From Paenochrobactrum glaciei (lineage in GTDB: Bacteria > Pseudomonadota > Alphaproteobacteria > Rhizobiales > Rhizobiaceae), in the NCBI RefSeq assembly GCF_039522165.1, contig NZ_BAAADE010000003.1, positions 62,001-126,000 on the forward strand: 64,000 nt of DNA. The letters are read 5' to 3'. Every line of letters starts with the position of its first letter. The stretch's first letter is position 1. Below, piece by piece: positions 41,002 through 50,196 of the stretch. The notes below the pieces were generated by a model. That model searched no databases. It saw only the letters and a program-made list of their open reading frames with translations, and was not told the DNA's origin. Position numbers and translations under genes: made by a program.

Positions 41002-41786
41002 AATTAAGCGCAGAAAACCTCAGTTTTGGCTATGGCAAACGCATCATCGCGCAAAATATCAATTTAAGCGTTGCGCAAGGTGAAGTGCTGTGTTTGCTAG
41101 GCGCCAATGGTGCTGGTAAAACAACGCTTTTTAAAACGCTGCTCGGCCTCATCAAGCCACATAGTGGCCGTATCACACTGGATGATGAGCCATTAGAGCA
41201 ATTGAGCCTCCACCAGCGCGCCCGTAAAATTGCCTATGTGCCGCAAGCCCATAATGCACTTTTTCCGTTTGATGTGCTGGATGTAGTCGTCATGGGGGCA
41301 GCTGCCCAATTAAGCCTCACCGCCAAACCATCCGCATCAGAAATGCAGGAAGCATTGCACTTGCTTGAGCGTTTCAACATGGCGCATCTGGCCGATAAAG
41401 CCTATACGGAAATCAGCGGTGGCGAGCGCCAGATCGTCCTGATTGCCCGCGCTTTGATGCAAAAAGTACAAATTCTGGTGATGGACGAGCCAACCGCCAG
41501 CCTTGATTACGGCAATCAGTTACGCATTTTGCAGCTGATTAAAGAACTGTCAAAATCCGGCATCAGCGTTATTTTATCGACCCATAACCCCGATCACGCT
41601 TTTATCTGCGCCGATCAGGTCGTCCTGCTGCATCAAGGCGCACTCATTGCCAGCGGCACACCAAAAGCGGTCATCACGCCGGAAAACCTGAAAAAGATTT
41701 ATCAAATCGACGTCACAATCGGTCAGCTTCACGGTAGCCCCTACCCGCTTTGCGCCCCTGTTTTACCTGAAAGCGAACATCAATGA
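40998..41786 (+). CDS. MolC-like ABC ATPase
   Basis: A 262-residue ATPase of the iron-chelate/B12 class: Walker A GANGAGKTT (about 35-43), signature ISGGERQIVLIARAL (about 139-153), Walker B LVMDEPTASLDYG and STHNPDHAF. Its start overlaps the permease stop and its end overlaps the TrmO-like gene, each by 4 bases. Confidence 0.88.
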   Translation: MKLSAENLSFGYGKRIIAQNINLSVAQGEVLCLLGANGAGKTTLFKTLLGLIKPHSGRITLDDEPLEQLSLHQRARKIAYVPQAHNALFPFDVLDVVVMGAAAQLSLTAKPSASEMQEALHLLERFNMAHLADKAYTEISGGERQIVLIARALMQKVQILVMDEPTASLDYGNQLRILQLIKELSKSGISVILSTHNPDHAFICADQVVLLHQGALIASGTPKAVITPENLKKIYQIDVTIGQLHGSPYPLCAPVLPESEHQ

Positions 41787-42310
41787 GCGATCTAACACCC
41801 AAACAGGCTGCTGCTGAGAGTTTAGAAAGTGATCTTCGCCTTAATGAGCGTGCTGTCACAGCGCCCAAAGCGCAGGATGCAGGGCTTGAGTTTATCGGCC
41901 GTATCACAACCCCTTGGACATCCAGACTTGAATGTCCGCGCCAAGGCCGTCATGACGGGCCTTTATGCCAGATTGAAATTTTTGAACCTTGGGCGCCAGC
42001 TCTTGAAGGCATAGAAGAATTTCAACACTTGGAAATTCTTTATTGGCTGCATCAATCGCGCCGTGATCTGATTTTTCAAAGCCCTGCCAATAATGGTGAG
42101 ATACGCGGCACATTTTCCATCCGCTCACCCATCCGGCCAAACCCGATCGGCACATCTATCGTTTTGCTGGAAAAAAGAGAAAATAATCTTCTCTGGGTGC
42201 GTGGGCTTGATTGCCTGAGTGATACACCGCTGCTTGATTTAAAGCCGGAGCGCTCAAGTTTCAAACCACTGGCTGCCCCACAAAAAGGCGATTTTGACAT
42301 CTGCCCTTAA
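41783..42310 (+). CDS. TrmO/TsaA-like (UPF0066) SAM-binding protein
   Basis: A 175-residue protein with the TsaA/TrmO domain: CPRQGRHDGPLCQIEIF, LEILYWLHQSRRDL, the diagnostic GTFSIRSPIRPNPIGTS and LDCLSDTPLLDLKPE. TrmO methylates N6-threonylcarbamoyl-adenosine 37 in tRNA. This copy lacks the C-terminal domain of E. coli TrmO (235 residues), and has an N-terminal extension of about 35 residues. It is coupled by a 4-base overlap to a metal-importer ATPase, which is not the usual place for a tRNA methyltransferase, so its substrate may differ. A strong terminator follows directly. Confidence 0.82.
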   Translation: MSDLTPKQAAAESLESDLRLNERAVTAPKAQDAGLEFIGRITTPWTSRLECPRQGRHDGPLCQIEIFEPWAPALEGIEEFQHLEILYWLHQSRRDLIFQSPANNGEIRGTFSIRSPIRPNPIGTSIVLLEKRENNLLWVRGLDCLSDTPLLDLKPERSSFKPLAAPQKGDFDICP

Positions 42311-42313
42311 AGA

Positions 42314-42349
42314 AAACTGCGCTTGGAATAGAACATCCAAGCGCAGTTT
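42314..42349. terminator. Long perfect hairpin between convergent operons
   Basis: AAACTGCGCTTGGA (42314-42327) and TCCAAGCGCAGTTT (42336-42349), a 14-bp perfect stem with an 8-base loop. The A/T ends provide short T-runs in both directions. It lies 3 bases after the TrmO-like stop and 10 bases after the inositol-dehydrogenase stop on the other strand, so it terminates both. Confidence 0.85.
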
Positions 42350-42359
42350 ATCAGTCAAT

Positions 42360-43367
42360 TTAAGCGGTTATTTCCGAGAGCTTAACAGCCCGCTTTTCGC
42401 GCACCGATTTAAGGGCGGCTTCCGCCAATGCCAAAGCCATCAAACCATCTTGTGCCGAAGGCGATGCAGGGGTTTTATTATCCAGCGCATCAATAAAGGC
42501 AGCAATTTCTGCTGCATAGGCCTGCGTGTAGCGTGTCATGAAAAAATCATGCAGAGCGGGACGATTATAGCCGGTTTTTGTTGCCACTTCGATGGAAACC
42601 GGACGCTGATTTTCAGCAGATACCGCACCCAACGAGCCATGCACTTCAATGCGCTGATCATAGCCATAGCTTGCGCGGCGTGAATTGGAAATCACGCATT
42701 GCTTGCCGCTGGCAGTGGTCAAAATCACGCTGGCGCTGTCAAAATCGCCAAGTTCACCGATTATCGGATCAACCAGCACAGAGGCAGAAGCCATCACGCT
42801 GTCAATTTCTTCACCAAGCAAATAACGCGCCATATCAAAATCATGAATGGTCATATCGCGGAAAATACCACCCGAAACAGTGATATATTCAGGCGGCGGC
42901 GCACCCGGATCGCGGCTGGTGATGGTCACCATTTCCACATCACCAATGCGGCCATCATCAATGGCACCGCGTACCGCCTGAAAATGCGGATCAAACCGAC
43001 GGTTGAAGCCCAGCATCACCGTTGCATTGGTTTCAGCAATGGTTTTCAGGCAGTCTCGCACACGCGCAATGCTCAGATCCACCGGCTTTTCACAAAAAAC
43101 CGCTTTACCGGCACGCGCAAAACGCTCGATCAAATCAGCATGGGTGTTGGTTGGCGTGCAAATCAGCACTGCATCCACATCATCCGACTGCTCAATTTCT
43201 TCAATGGTGCGAATTTCGCAATCACCGGCCATTTTTGCTATAGCTTCAGCAGATGGCGCATGCGCATCCGCCACTGCAACAAGACGGGCACGCGGATCAG
43301 ATGCAATTGCACCAGCGTGAACTTTGCCGATACGACCTGCCCCTAAGAGCGCAAGACGGGTTACCAT
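42360..43367 (-). CDS. iolG: myo-Inositol 2-dehydrogenase
   Basis: A 335-residue Gfo/Idh/MocA-family oxidoreductase oxidising myo-inositol to scyllo-inosose with NAD+. The ATG at 43367 has GGAGGAG 8 bases ahead; the frame continues upstream without similarity. Visible are the Rossmann motif LLGAGRIGKVHAGAI, CTPTNTHADLIERFARAGKAVFCEKPVDL with the catalytic-loop Lys of EKP, and GGIFRDMTIHDFDMARYLLGEE with the DxxxH substrate motif. It is divergent from the RpiR-type regulator and belongs to the inositol locus (also called idhA in rhizobia). Confidence 0.92.
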   Translation of the reverse strand: MVTRLALLGAGRIGKVHAGAIASDPRARLVAVADAHAPSAEAIAKMAGDCEIRTIEEIEQSDDVDAVLICTPTNTHADLIERFARAGKAVFCEKPVDLSIARVRDCLKTIAETNATVMLGFNRRFDPHFQAVRGAIDDGRIGDVEMVTITSRDPGAPPPEYITVSGGIFRDMTIHDFDMARYLLGEEIDSVMASASVLVDPIIGELGDFDSASVILTTASGKQCVISNSRRASYGYDQRIEVHGSLGAVSAENQRPVSIEVATKTGYNRPALHDFFMTRYTQAYAAEIAAFIDALDNKTPASPSAQDGLMALALAEAALKSVREKRAVKLSEITA

Positions 43368-43461
43368 AAATGTCTCCTCCCATTCACATTCAAGAACCTT
43401 TGGCGCACGCAAGAACCTGTGGTCAAAAAGCATCTGCAATGGAACAGTCATGGTTAGCTGT

Positions 43462-43475
43462 GGAATATTTATTCT
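43462..43475. promoter_or_regulatory. GGAA-N6-TTCT, candidate IolR operator
   Basis: GGAA (43462-43465), six bases, TTCT (43472-43475) in the 235-base divergent region between iolG and the RpiR-family gene. In Sinorhizobium a GGAA-N6-TTCC consensus has been proposed for the RpiR-type IolR; this site differs at the last base. A related TGGAATAT stretch lies before iolC at 44494. Confidence 0.5.
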
Positions 43476-43602
43476 ATTTTGCTAGATTGTGATATAAGTT
43501 ATGTCAAGAGGGCAGAAAATTTCATACACATTGCTCGTGTAAATTGCGCTCAACCAACGAAAGAATGTTGACCAGCTTCCTGCTGAGAGTTTCGAAAGAG
43601 AT

Positions 43603-44427
43603 ATGATGGACGATTTGCTGCCGCCGGAAAGCATAAAAGAATTTGAAGCAAGGCTTCTTGAAATATCGCCTGATCTGCCGAAACGCTTGAAACAATGCGC
43701 GGATTTTGTAGCCGCTAATCAAGACAGGATTGCCGTTTCCACCGTTGCCGAAATGGCGGAAGGCGCTGGCGTCCAAAGCTCTGCTTTCATGCGTTTCTGC
43801 CAGATTTTGGGCTTTTCCGGTTTTTCGGAAATGCAGCGTCTGTTCCGCAACTCTTATGCAGGCGGCTGGCCGGATTATAATACAAGACTGCATCATTTAC
43901 GTGAAAGTGCCAGCGGCAGCGCATCTGCCTTATTGGCAGAATTTGCCGAAGCGGGACGCACATCGCTCGAATCTCTGCTTGGCACCATTGATCCGCTTGC
44001 TTTGGAAGAGGTCGTGCGCATTCTCTCGCAAGCACAGATGATCCATATTGTCGGCTTGCGCCGTGCTTTTGCCGTTGCCAGCTATCTGACTTATGCTCTG
44101 GAAAAAATGCAGGTGCCAGCGATGTTGCACAGCAGCGTTGGTGGTCTTGAAACGCCACATGCCATCCGCGAAGGCGATGTGCTGCTTGCAATTACTTTCT
44201 CGCCTTATTCTGCTGAAACTGTTGAATTAACTGAACAAATTTCAAATCGTAATATCCCTATTGTGGCGATTACCGACACCATTGTTAGCCCCTTATGCCG
44301 TATGGCCAAACAATCTTTGCTGATTTCAGAGGTTGATTTCGGTGCCTTCCGCTCGCTTTCCGCCACGCTTTGTCTGGCTATGACATTAGCGGTCGCTGTA
44401 GGCGGCAACAGGCAGGAGGAAATTTAA
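43603..44427 (+). CDS. iolR: RpiR-family regulator of inositol catabolism (IolR-like)
   Basis: A 274-residue regulator: an N-terminal RpiR helix-turn-helix (VSTVAEMAEGAGVQSSAFMRFCQILGFSGFSEMQRLF in outline, about residues 46-82) and a C-terminal SIS sugar-isomerase-type domain (IHIVGLRRAFAVASYLTYALEK, EGDVLLAITFSPYSAETVELTE, IPIVAITDT). In rhizobia such a regulator represses iol genes and is relieved by an inositol-pathway intermediate. Located between iolG (divergent) and iolC, which fits. ATG at 43603 or 43606. Confidence 0.85.
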   Translation: MMDDLLPPESIKEFEARLLEISPDLPKRLKQCADFVAANQDRIAVSTVAEMAEGAGVQSSAFMRFCQILGFSGFSEMQRLFRNSYAGGWPDYNTRLHHLRESASGSASALLAEFAEAGRTSLESLLGTIDPLALEEVVRILSQAQMIHIVGLRRAFAVASYLTYALEKMQVPAMLHSSVGGLETPHAIREGDVLLAITFSPYSAETVELTEQISNRNIPIVAITDTIVSPLCRMAKQSLLISEVDFGAFRSLSATLCLAMTLAVAVGGNRQEEI

Positions 44428-44460
44428 AAATATATTTGATTTTGATATTGCCAGCCTAAA

Positions 44461-44508
44461 AAATAGAATTTAAAATCTATTTTAAAATAAAAATGGAATA
44501 TCAATATC
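44461..44508. promoter_or_regulatory. AT-rich promoter region of iolC with inverted repeat
   Basis: The 135 bases between iolR and iolC are AT-rich. AAATAGA (44461-44467) and TCTATTT (44476-44482) form an inverted repeat with an 8-base spacer, and TGGAATAT (44494-44501) repeats the core of the candidate IolR site at 43461. iolC probably has its own promoter here. Confidence 0.4.
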
Positions 44509-44562
44509 AAGTCACTCGGAATACCAATGGTGACGGACAGTTAGAATGATGCGGGGAGGCAT

Positions 44563-46479
44563 ATGACTAAACCACTGGATCTGATCACGATTGGACGCTC
44601 ATCGGTTGACCTTTACGGCGCGCAAGTGGGCGGCTTGTTGGAGGACATGGCCTCTTTTAACAAATATATTGGCGGTTCTCCCACCAATATTGCCTGTGGT
44701 ACCGCACGTTTAGGTCTTAAGTCCGCACTTATCACCCGTGTCGGCAACGAGCATATGGGGCGCTTTATCGCCCGTGAATTGGAACGCGAAGGCGTGAATA
44801 TTCAAGGTGTTGTCACTGACCCTGAGCGCCTCACCGCGCTTGTTTTGCTCGGCATCCGCGATCAGGAACAGTTCCCGCTGATTTTCTACCGCGAAAATTG
44901 CGCCGATATGGCGCTTTGCGAAGACGATATTGATCCGGCTTTCATCAGCCAGTCGCGCTCTGTTTGCGCAACCGGCACGCATTTATCACATCCACGCACT
45001 GAAGCAGCCGTTTTAAAAGCCTTGCGCATTGCCCGTGAAAATGATGCCAAAACTGCACTTGATATTGATTATCGCCCTAACCTTTGGGGTCTTTCCGGCC
45101 ATGATGATGGTGAAAATCGCTTTATCTCCTCGCAACGCGTGACAGAAAAACTGCAATCAACCTTGCATTTGTTTGATCTCATCGTCGGTACAGAGGAAGA
45201 ATTTCACATTGCCGGCGGCAGCACCGACACATTGGAAGCCCTGCGCAATGTGCGCGCTGTTTCCAAGGCCGTGCTTGTCTGCAAGCGCGGGCCTATGGGT
45301 GCCGTGGTTTTTGAAGGCGACATTCCCGCCAGTCTGGAAGATGGCCAAACCGGCGAAGGTTTTCCGATTGAGGTTTTCAATGTGCTTGGTGCCGGTGACG
45401 GCTTCATGTCCGGCCTGCTTTGCGGCTGGCTGAATGGCGAAGACTGGCCGACATCCCTAAAATATGCCAATGCTTGCGGAGCATTTGCCGTTTCGCGTCA
45501 TGGCTGCACCCCTGCCTATCCGAGCTGGGAAGAGCTGCAATATTTCTTCAAAACCGGCATCCGCAACAAAGCTTTGCGTAAAGATGCAGCATTAGAACAA
45601 GTTCACTGGTCAACCAACCGCCATGGCAACTGGCCGCATATGCGTGTTTTTGCCTTTGATCATCGCTATCAGCTGGAAGATATTGCCAAGGAATGCAGTG
45701 CTCCGCTTGAAAAAATCGGCGCATTTAAAAAATTATGTCTTAAGGCTGCCCAAAAAGTCGCCGGAAATGATGCTCACAATCAAGGCTATGGCATTTTATG
45801 CGACAGCCGCCTTGGCCGTGATGCACTTTATCAAGCTTCCGGTTCCGGTCTTTGGATTGGCCGCCCTGTCGAATGGCCGACCTCGCGCCCGCTGACATTA
45901 GAGCCGGAGCTGGGCATTGATTATGGCGGGCTTAATGAATGGCCGGTTGAGCATGTGGTGAAAGTTCTCTGCTTCTATCATCCTGATGATAATGAAGCGA
46001 TGCGCTTATCTCAGGAAGAAACCGTCAAACGCCTCTTTACGGCGGCACGACGCAATCGTTTGGAACTGCTTTTGGAAGTTATTCCTTCCAAAGTTGCCCC
46101 TGTTGACGATGAAACCAATGCGAAAATCATCGAGCGTTTCTACGAGATCGGTGTCTATCCCGATTGGTGGAAGCTGGAACCGTTGAAAACCAAAGCCGCT
46201 TGGCAAAATGCCTGCGATGCCATTACCCGCAACGATCCTTACACACGCGGTATTGTGGTTCTGGGACTTGAAGCACCACAGGAAGAACTGGCGCAAAGCC
46301 TGAAAATTGCCGCTGAATTTGATCTGGTTAAAGGTTTTGCCATTGGCCGCACCATTTTTGCCGATCCGGCACGCCTGTGGTTTGCTGGCCAAATGAGTGA
46401 TGATGAAGCGGTAAACGAAATGGCAGCACGCTATCAAAATCTTTGCAATATCTGGGATGGTCTGCGCCAACAGCAGTAA
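44563..46479 (+). CDS. iolC: 5-Dehydro-2-deoxygluconokinase fused to DUF2090 (IolC-IolJ-like)
   Basis: A 638-residue two-domain protein. Residues 1 to about 330 are a PfkB-family kinase with GGSPTNIACGTARLG (about 37-51) and the catalytic GAGDGFMSGLL (about 283-293); this half phosphorylates 2-deoxy-5-keto-gluconate. Residues from about 335 form a DUF2090 domain (FAFDHRYQLEDIA, GILCDSRLGRDAL, LELLLEVIPSK, TRGIVVLGLEAP), an aldolase-fold module expected to do the next step, cleavage of the phosphorylated product to dihydroxyacetone phosphate and malonate semialdehyde. The fusion is typical of Hyphomicrobiales. GGGGAGG precedes the ATG. Confidence 0.92.
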   Translation: MTKPLDLITIGRSSVDLYGAQVGGLLEDMASFNKYIGGSPTNIACGTARLGLKSALITRVGNEHMGRFIARELEREGVNIQGVVTDPERLTALVLLGIRDQEQFPLIFYRENCADMALCEDDIDPAFISQSRSVCATGTHLSHPRTEAAVLKALRIARENDAKTALDIDYRPNLWGLSGHDDGENRFISSQRVTEKLQSTLHLFDLIVGTEEEFHIAGGSTDTLEALRNVRAVSKAVLVCKRGPMGAVVFEGDIPASLEDGQTGEGFPIEVFNVLGAGDGFMSGLLCGWLNGEDWPTSLKYANACGAFAVSRHGCTPAYPSWEELQYFFKTGIRNKALRKDAALEQVHWSTNRHGNWPHMRVFAFDHRYQLEDIAKECSAPLEKIGAFKKLCLKAAQKVAGNDAHNQGYGILCDSRLGRDALYQASGSGLWIGRPVEWPTSRPLTLEPELGIDYGGLNEWPVEHVVKVLCFYHPDDNEAMRLSQEETVKRLFTAARRNRLELLLEVIPSKVAPVDDETNAKIIERFYEIGVYPDWWKLEPLKTKAAWQNACDAITRNDPYTRGIVVLGLEAPQEELAQSLKIAAEFDLVKGFAIGRTIFADPARLWFAGQMSDDEAVNEMAARYQNLCNIWDGLRQQQ

Positions 46480-46522
46480 GACCAACCCGTGAGCATGCCA
46501 AAACATGATTGGGAGTGAGATC

Positions 46523-48346
46523 ATGAAAACAGTCCGATTAACCGCTGCGCAGGCAATGATCCGTTATCTTGCCAACCAGATGACACCGGAGGGAGAGCCT
46601 TTTATTGCCGGTGTCTGGGCGATTTTCGGTCATGGCAATGTGGCAGGCATTGGCGAGGCTCTCTATGCCGCGCGCGATGATATACAAACCTGGCGCGGTC
46701 ATAATGAGCAAACCATGGCACATTCGGCCATTGCTTATGCCAAGCAGCTTGGCCGCAAGCGTGCCTGTGCGGTTACATCATCAATCGGCCCCGGTGCGCT
46801 CAATATGGTGACAGCCGCAGGCCTGGCACATGTTAACCGCTTGCCGGTTTTGTTTATTCCCGGTGATGTATTTGCCAATCGCGGCCCTGATCCGGTGTTG
46901 CAACAAATCGAAGATTTCAATGACGGCACTGTGAGTGTGACCGATTGCTTCCGCCCTGTCAGCCGCTATTTTGACCGCATCACACGGCCGGAACAATTGC
47001 TGACCGCTTTGCCACGTGCCTTCCGCACTATGACAGATCCGGCTGATTGCGGCCCTGTTACCCTTGCCTTCTGTCAGGATGTGCAAGCGGAAGCTTATGA
47101 TTATCCGCTTTCGTTTTTTGAGCGCAAAATCTGGCACCAGCGCCGCCCGGAGCCAGACCAGTTTGAGCTGGCAGAAGCTATCAAAGCCATTCAACTTGCC
47201 AAAAATCCGGTCATTATTGCAGGTGGCGGTGTGCATTATTCCAGCGCATGTGCTGCTTTACAAGCATTTGCAGAGAAACACTCTATTCCGGTGATTGAAA
47301 CACAGGCCGGAAAATCGGCTCTGCCATGGGATCATCCGCTTAATTTTGGCCCTGTCGGTGTCACAGGCGCATCAAGCGCCAATAAAATCGCCGAAGATGC
47401 CGATCTGATCATCGGTGTCGGCACCCGTTTTCAGGATTTCACCACCGGTTCATGGGCACTCTTCCGCAATCCTGAATGTCGGATTCTGGCGCTGAATGTG
47501 CAAGCCTATGACAGTGCAAAACATGACGCATTACCACTGGTTTCCGATGCCAAGGCAGGGCTTGCAGCTTTAACCTCAGGCTTGAATAGTTATCGTGCAG
47601 CCACACCGGATGCGGCTTTGAAGGCAGCTTGGTTTGCCAGTGCTGATCAAGATACAGCCGCACCCAAAGACGACAACCAATTGCCGACCGACATGCAGGT
47701 GATCGGTGCAGTTCAGCGTCAATCGCGTGAAAACACTGTTGTCATGTGTGCCGCAGGCACCATGCCTGGCGAGTTGCATCAGCTTTGGAAAGCCTCGCGC
47801 CCGATGTCCTATCACATGGAATACGGCTTTTCCTGCATGGGCTACGAGATTGCCGGTGGCTTGGGCATCAAAATGGCCGAGCCTGATCGCGATGTGATCG
47901 TGATGGTCGGTGACGGCTCTTATATGATGGCCAATTCCGAGCTTGCGACGGCTGTGATGATGGGTATCAAAATCACTGTCGTGATTACCGATAATCGCGG
48001 CTATGGCTGCATCAACCGTCTGCAAATGGCAACCGGTGGCGCAGAATTTAACAATCTGCTCGACCACAGCAATCATGTGAACCCGTCACATATCGACTTT
48101 GCCGCTCATGCCGCCGCTATGGGAGCCGATAGCTATAAAGTCTCATCCATTGCAGAGCTTGAAGCAAGTCTGGCAACCGTCCGCGCTAGCAATAAGGTCA
48201 GCGTTATCGTGATTGATACAGACCCCTACCCGACCCCCGCCACTGGCAGATATTGGTGGGATGTTGCCGTGCCTGAAGTCTCTGAGCGCGCAGAAGTGCG
48301 CGAAGCCCGTAAAAATTATGAAGCCGCTCTGAAAGAAAGAAACTGA
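46523..48346 (+). CDS. iolD: IolD, 3D-trihydroxycyclohexane-1,2-dione hydrolase
   Basis: A 607-residue thiamine-diphosphate enzyme that hydrolyses and opens the cyclic diketone in inositol catabolism. The ATG at 46523 has GGGAGTGAG upstream; an upstream start at 46505 is less likely. Motifs are the N-terminal VWAIFGHGNVAG and GHNEQTMAHSAIAYAKQ with the catalytic Glu, and the C-terminal ThDP motif GDGSYMMANSELATA through DNRGYG. Its end is followed by iolE with a 3-base gap. Confidence 0.93.
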   Translation: MKTVRLTAAQAMIRYLANQMTPEGEPFIAGVWAIFGHGNVAGIGEALYAARDDIQTWRGHNEQTMAHSAIAYAKQLGRKRACAVTSSIGPGALNMVTAAGLAHVNRLPVLFIPGDVFANRGPDPVLQQIEDFNDGTVSVTDCFRPVSRYFDRITRPEQLLTALPRAFRTMTDPADCGPVTLAFCQDVQAEAYDYPLSFFERKIWHQRRPEPDQFELAEAIKAIQLAKNPVIIAGGGVHYSSACAALQAFAEKHSIPVIETQAGKSALPWDHPLNFGPVGVTGASSANKIAEDADLIIGVGTRFQDFTTGSWALFRNPECRILALNVQAYDSAKHDALPLVSDAKAGLAALTSGLNSYRAATPDAALKAAWFASADQDTAAPKDDNQLPTDMQVIGAVQRQSRENTVVMCAAGTMPGELHQLWKASRPMSYHMEYGFSCMGYEIAGGLGIKMAEPDRDVIVMVGDGSYMMANSELATAVMMGIKITVVITDNRGYGCINRLQMATGGAEFNNLLDHSNHVNPSHIDFAAHAAAMGADSYKVSSIAELEASLATVRASNKVSVIVIDTDPYPTPATGRYWWDVAVPEVSERAEVREARKNYEAALKERN

Positions 48347-48349
48347 GTG

Positions 48350-49249
48350 ATGATCCTCTACGGTACAAACCCAATCGCATGGACCAATGATGACGACCGC
48401 AGCCTCGGCGCACATATCTCGCTCGACCAATGTTTGGACGAGGCTTCGGCCATCGGCTTTGACGGCATTGAAAAAGGCCATAAATTTCCGCAAGAACCTG
48501 TCGCGCTCAAAGCCGTACTGGAACCACGGAACTTACGCTATATTTCCGGCTGGCATTCGCTCAATCTGCTGACAAACAGCATTGAAGACGAGAAAAAAGC
48601 CATGCAGCCCGCGCTTGATTTGTTAAAAGCCATGGATTGCAAGGTGATTATCACCTGCGAAACATCCAATGCCATCCACGGTGACAATGACAAAGCCTTG
48701 GAACTGCGCCCGCATCTTGATGCTGGCGCATGGGCAAAATTTGGTGCCGGTGTTGAAGAGCTGGCGAAATTTGCAGCCTCTCAAGGCATTACGCTCGTTT
48801 ATCACCACCATATGGGCACGATTATCGAAAGTGAAGAAGAGATTGACTTGCTTATGCAGCACACCGGATCAGCAACCAAATTGCTGCTTGATACCGGCCA
48901 TTGCCTGTTTGGTGGCGGCAATCCGCAGCGCGTTGCCCGCAAACATATGGCACGTGTTGCCCATATTCATGCCAAAAACCTGCGCCCGAACATTGCCGCA
49001 GAAGTCAAAGAGCAAAAACTTTCCTTCCTCGAAGCTGTACGCCGTGGTGCATTCACGGTACCGGGCGATGCTGAAGGCGGTGTTGATTTCGTTCCGGTTT
49101 TGAAGATCGCTGCCGAGCACGGCTATCAGGGCTGGCTGGTAATTGAAGCAGAGCAAGATCCGGTGGTGCGCAATCCGCTCCAATATCAAACCCTTGGTTT
49201 GAAATCTTTGAAAGCCTATGCCCGAGAGGCCGGTTTAGATAAAGGATAG
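48350..49249 (+). CDS. iolE: IolE, inosose dehydratase
   Basis: A 299-residue xylose-isomerase-like TIM-barrel protein that dehydrates scyllo-inosose to the 1,2-dione. It begins ILYGTNPIAWTNDDD and contains GFDGIEKGHKFP, LVYHHHMGTIIESEEEID with metal-binding histidines, and LLDTGHCLFGGGNP. A GTG directly before the ATG (48347) is also possible. It lies 3 bases after iolD and 3 before iolB, within one operon. Confidence 0.92.
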   Translation: MILYGTNPIAWTNDDDRSLGAHISLDQCLDEASAIGFDGIEKGHKFPQEPVALKAVLEPRNLRYISGWHSLNLLTNSIEDEKKAMQPALDLLKAMDCKVIITCETSNAIHGDNDKALELRPHLDAGAWAKFGAGVEELAKFAASQGITLVYHHHMGTIIESEEEIDLLMQHTGSATKLLLDTGHCLFGGGNPQRVARKHMARVAHIHAKNLRPNIAAEVKEQKLSFLEAVRRGAFTVPGDAEGGVDFVPVLKIAAEHGYQGWLVIEAEQDPVVRNPLQYQTLGLKSLKAYAREAGLDKG

Positions 49250-49252
49250 GTC

Positions 49253-50080
49253 ATGGCAAATTTGTTACGCAAACCCCAGTCTACCAGCGGTAAAGTGCAT
49301 GACATCACGCCGGAAAGCGCCAATTGGGGTTATGTCGGCTTTGGTCTTTACAAGTTGAAGGCCGGTGAAAGCGCTTCGGAAACCACCAATGACACCGAGG
49401 TCATTCTGGTGCTGGTGGAAGGCAAAGCGAAAGTCAGTGCCACCACCTCCGACAGTGCCCATGATTTTGGTGAACTGGGTGAGCGGATGAATGTGTTTGA
49501 GCGCTTGCCGCCGCATTGCGTCTATATTCCGGCGCAAAGCAACTGGCAGGCCGTTGCCACAACCGATTGCACTCTGGCCATTTGCACAGCACCTGCCAAA
49601 GCTGGCCGCCCTGCACAAATTATTGGCCCTGACAACATCCAGCTCGAACAGCGCGGCCAAGGTGCCAATACCCGCTTTATCCATAATATTGCAATGGAAG
49701 GGCGTGATGTTGCCGACAGCCTGCTGGTGACAGAAGTGTTCACCCCGCAGGGCAACTGGTCCTCTTACCCGCCACACCGCCATGATGAAGATAATTATCC
49801 GGATATGACCTATCTGGAAGAAACTTATTATCATCGTCTCAACCCATCACAAGGCTATGGCATCCAGCGCGTTTTCACCGAAGACGGCAGTTTGGACGAA
49901 ACCATGGCTGTTGCTGATGGTGATGTGGTGTTGGTGCCAAAAGGGCACCATCCATGTGGCGTACCTTACGGCTATGAAATGTATTATCTCAACGTCATGG
50001 CAGGGCCTTTACGCAAGTGGCGCTTCCAAAATCACCCTGACCATGACTGGATTTATCAACGGGACAGCAAAAAAAGCTAA
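49253..50080 (+). CDS. iolB: IolB, 5-deoxy-glucuronate isomerase
   Basis: A 275-residue bicupin isomerase converting 5-deoxy-glucuronate to 2-deoxy-5-keto-gluconate. The C-terminal cupin shows SSYPPHRHDEDN (metal-binding His/His/Glu), YYHRLNPSQGYGIQRVF and VLVPKGHHPCGVPYGYEMYYLNVMAG. It is the last gene of the rightward iol operon and is followed by a terminator at 50157. With iolG, E, D, B and the C-J fusion, the path from inositol to dihydroxyacetone phosphate is complete in this window. Confidence 0.93.
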   Translation: MANLLRKPQSTSGKVHDITPESANWGYVGFGLYKLKAGESASETTNDTEVILVLVEGKAKVSATTSDSAHDFGELGERMNVFERLPPHCVYIPAQSNWQAVATTDCTLAICTAPAKAGRPAQIIGPDNIQLEQRGQGANTRFIHNIAMEGRDVADSLLVTEVFTPQGNWSSYPPHRHDEDNYPDMTYLEETYYHRLNPSQGYGIQRVFTEDGSLDETMAVADGDVVLVPKGHHPCGVPYGYEMYYLNVMAGPLRKWRFQNHPDHDWIYQRDSKKS

Positions 50081-50156
50081 AGATCAATTGAATGTGATTA
50101 GAATTTTTTTGCCTTATTTCGACCCAAAATGAATTCAAATGCCACTTTTAAAATAT

Positions 50157-50196
50157 GCCGCCGGAAAGGGTAAAAAACCTCTCCGGCGGTTTTTTA
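50157..50196 (+). terminator. Rho-independent terminator of the iol operon
   Basis: GCCGCCGGA (50157-50165) and TCCGGCGGT (50182-50190) form a 9-bp stem (one G-T pair) with a short inner AGG/CCT pairing in the loop, followed by a run of six T's. It lies 76 bases after iolB. Confidence 0.88.
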
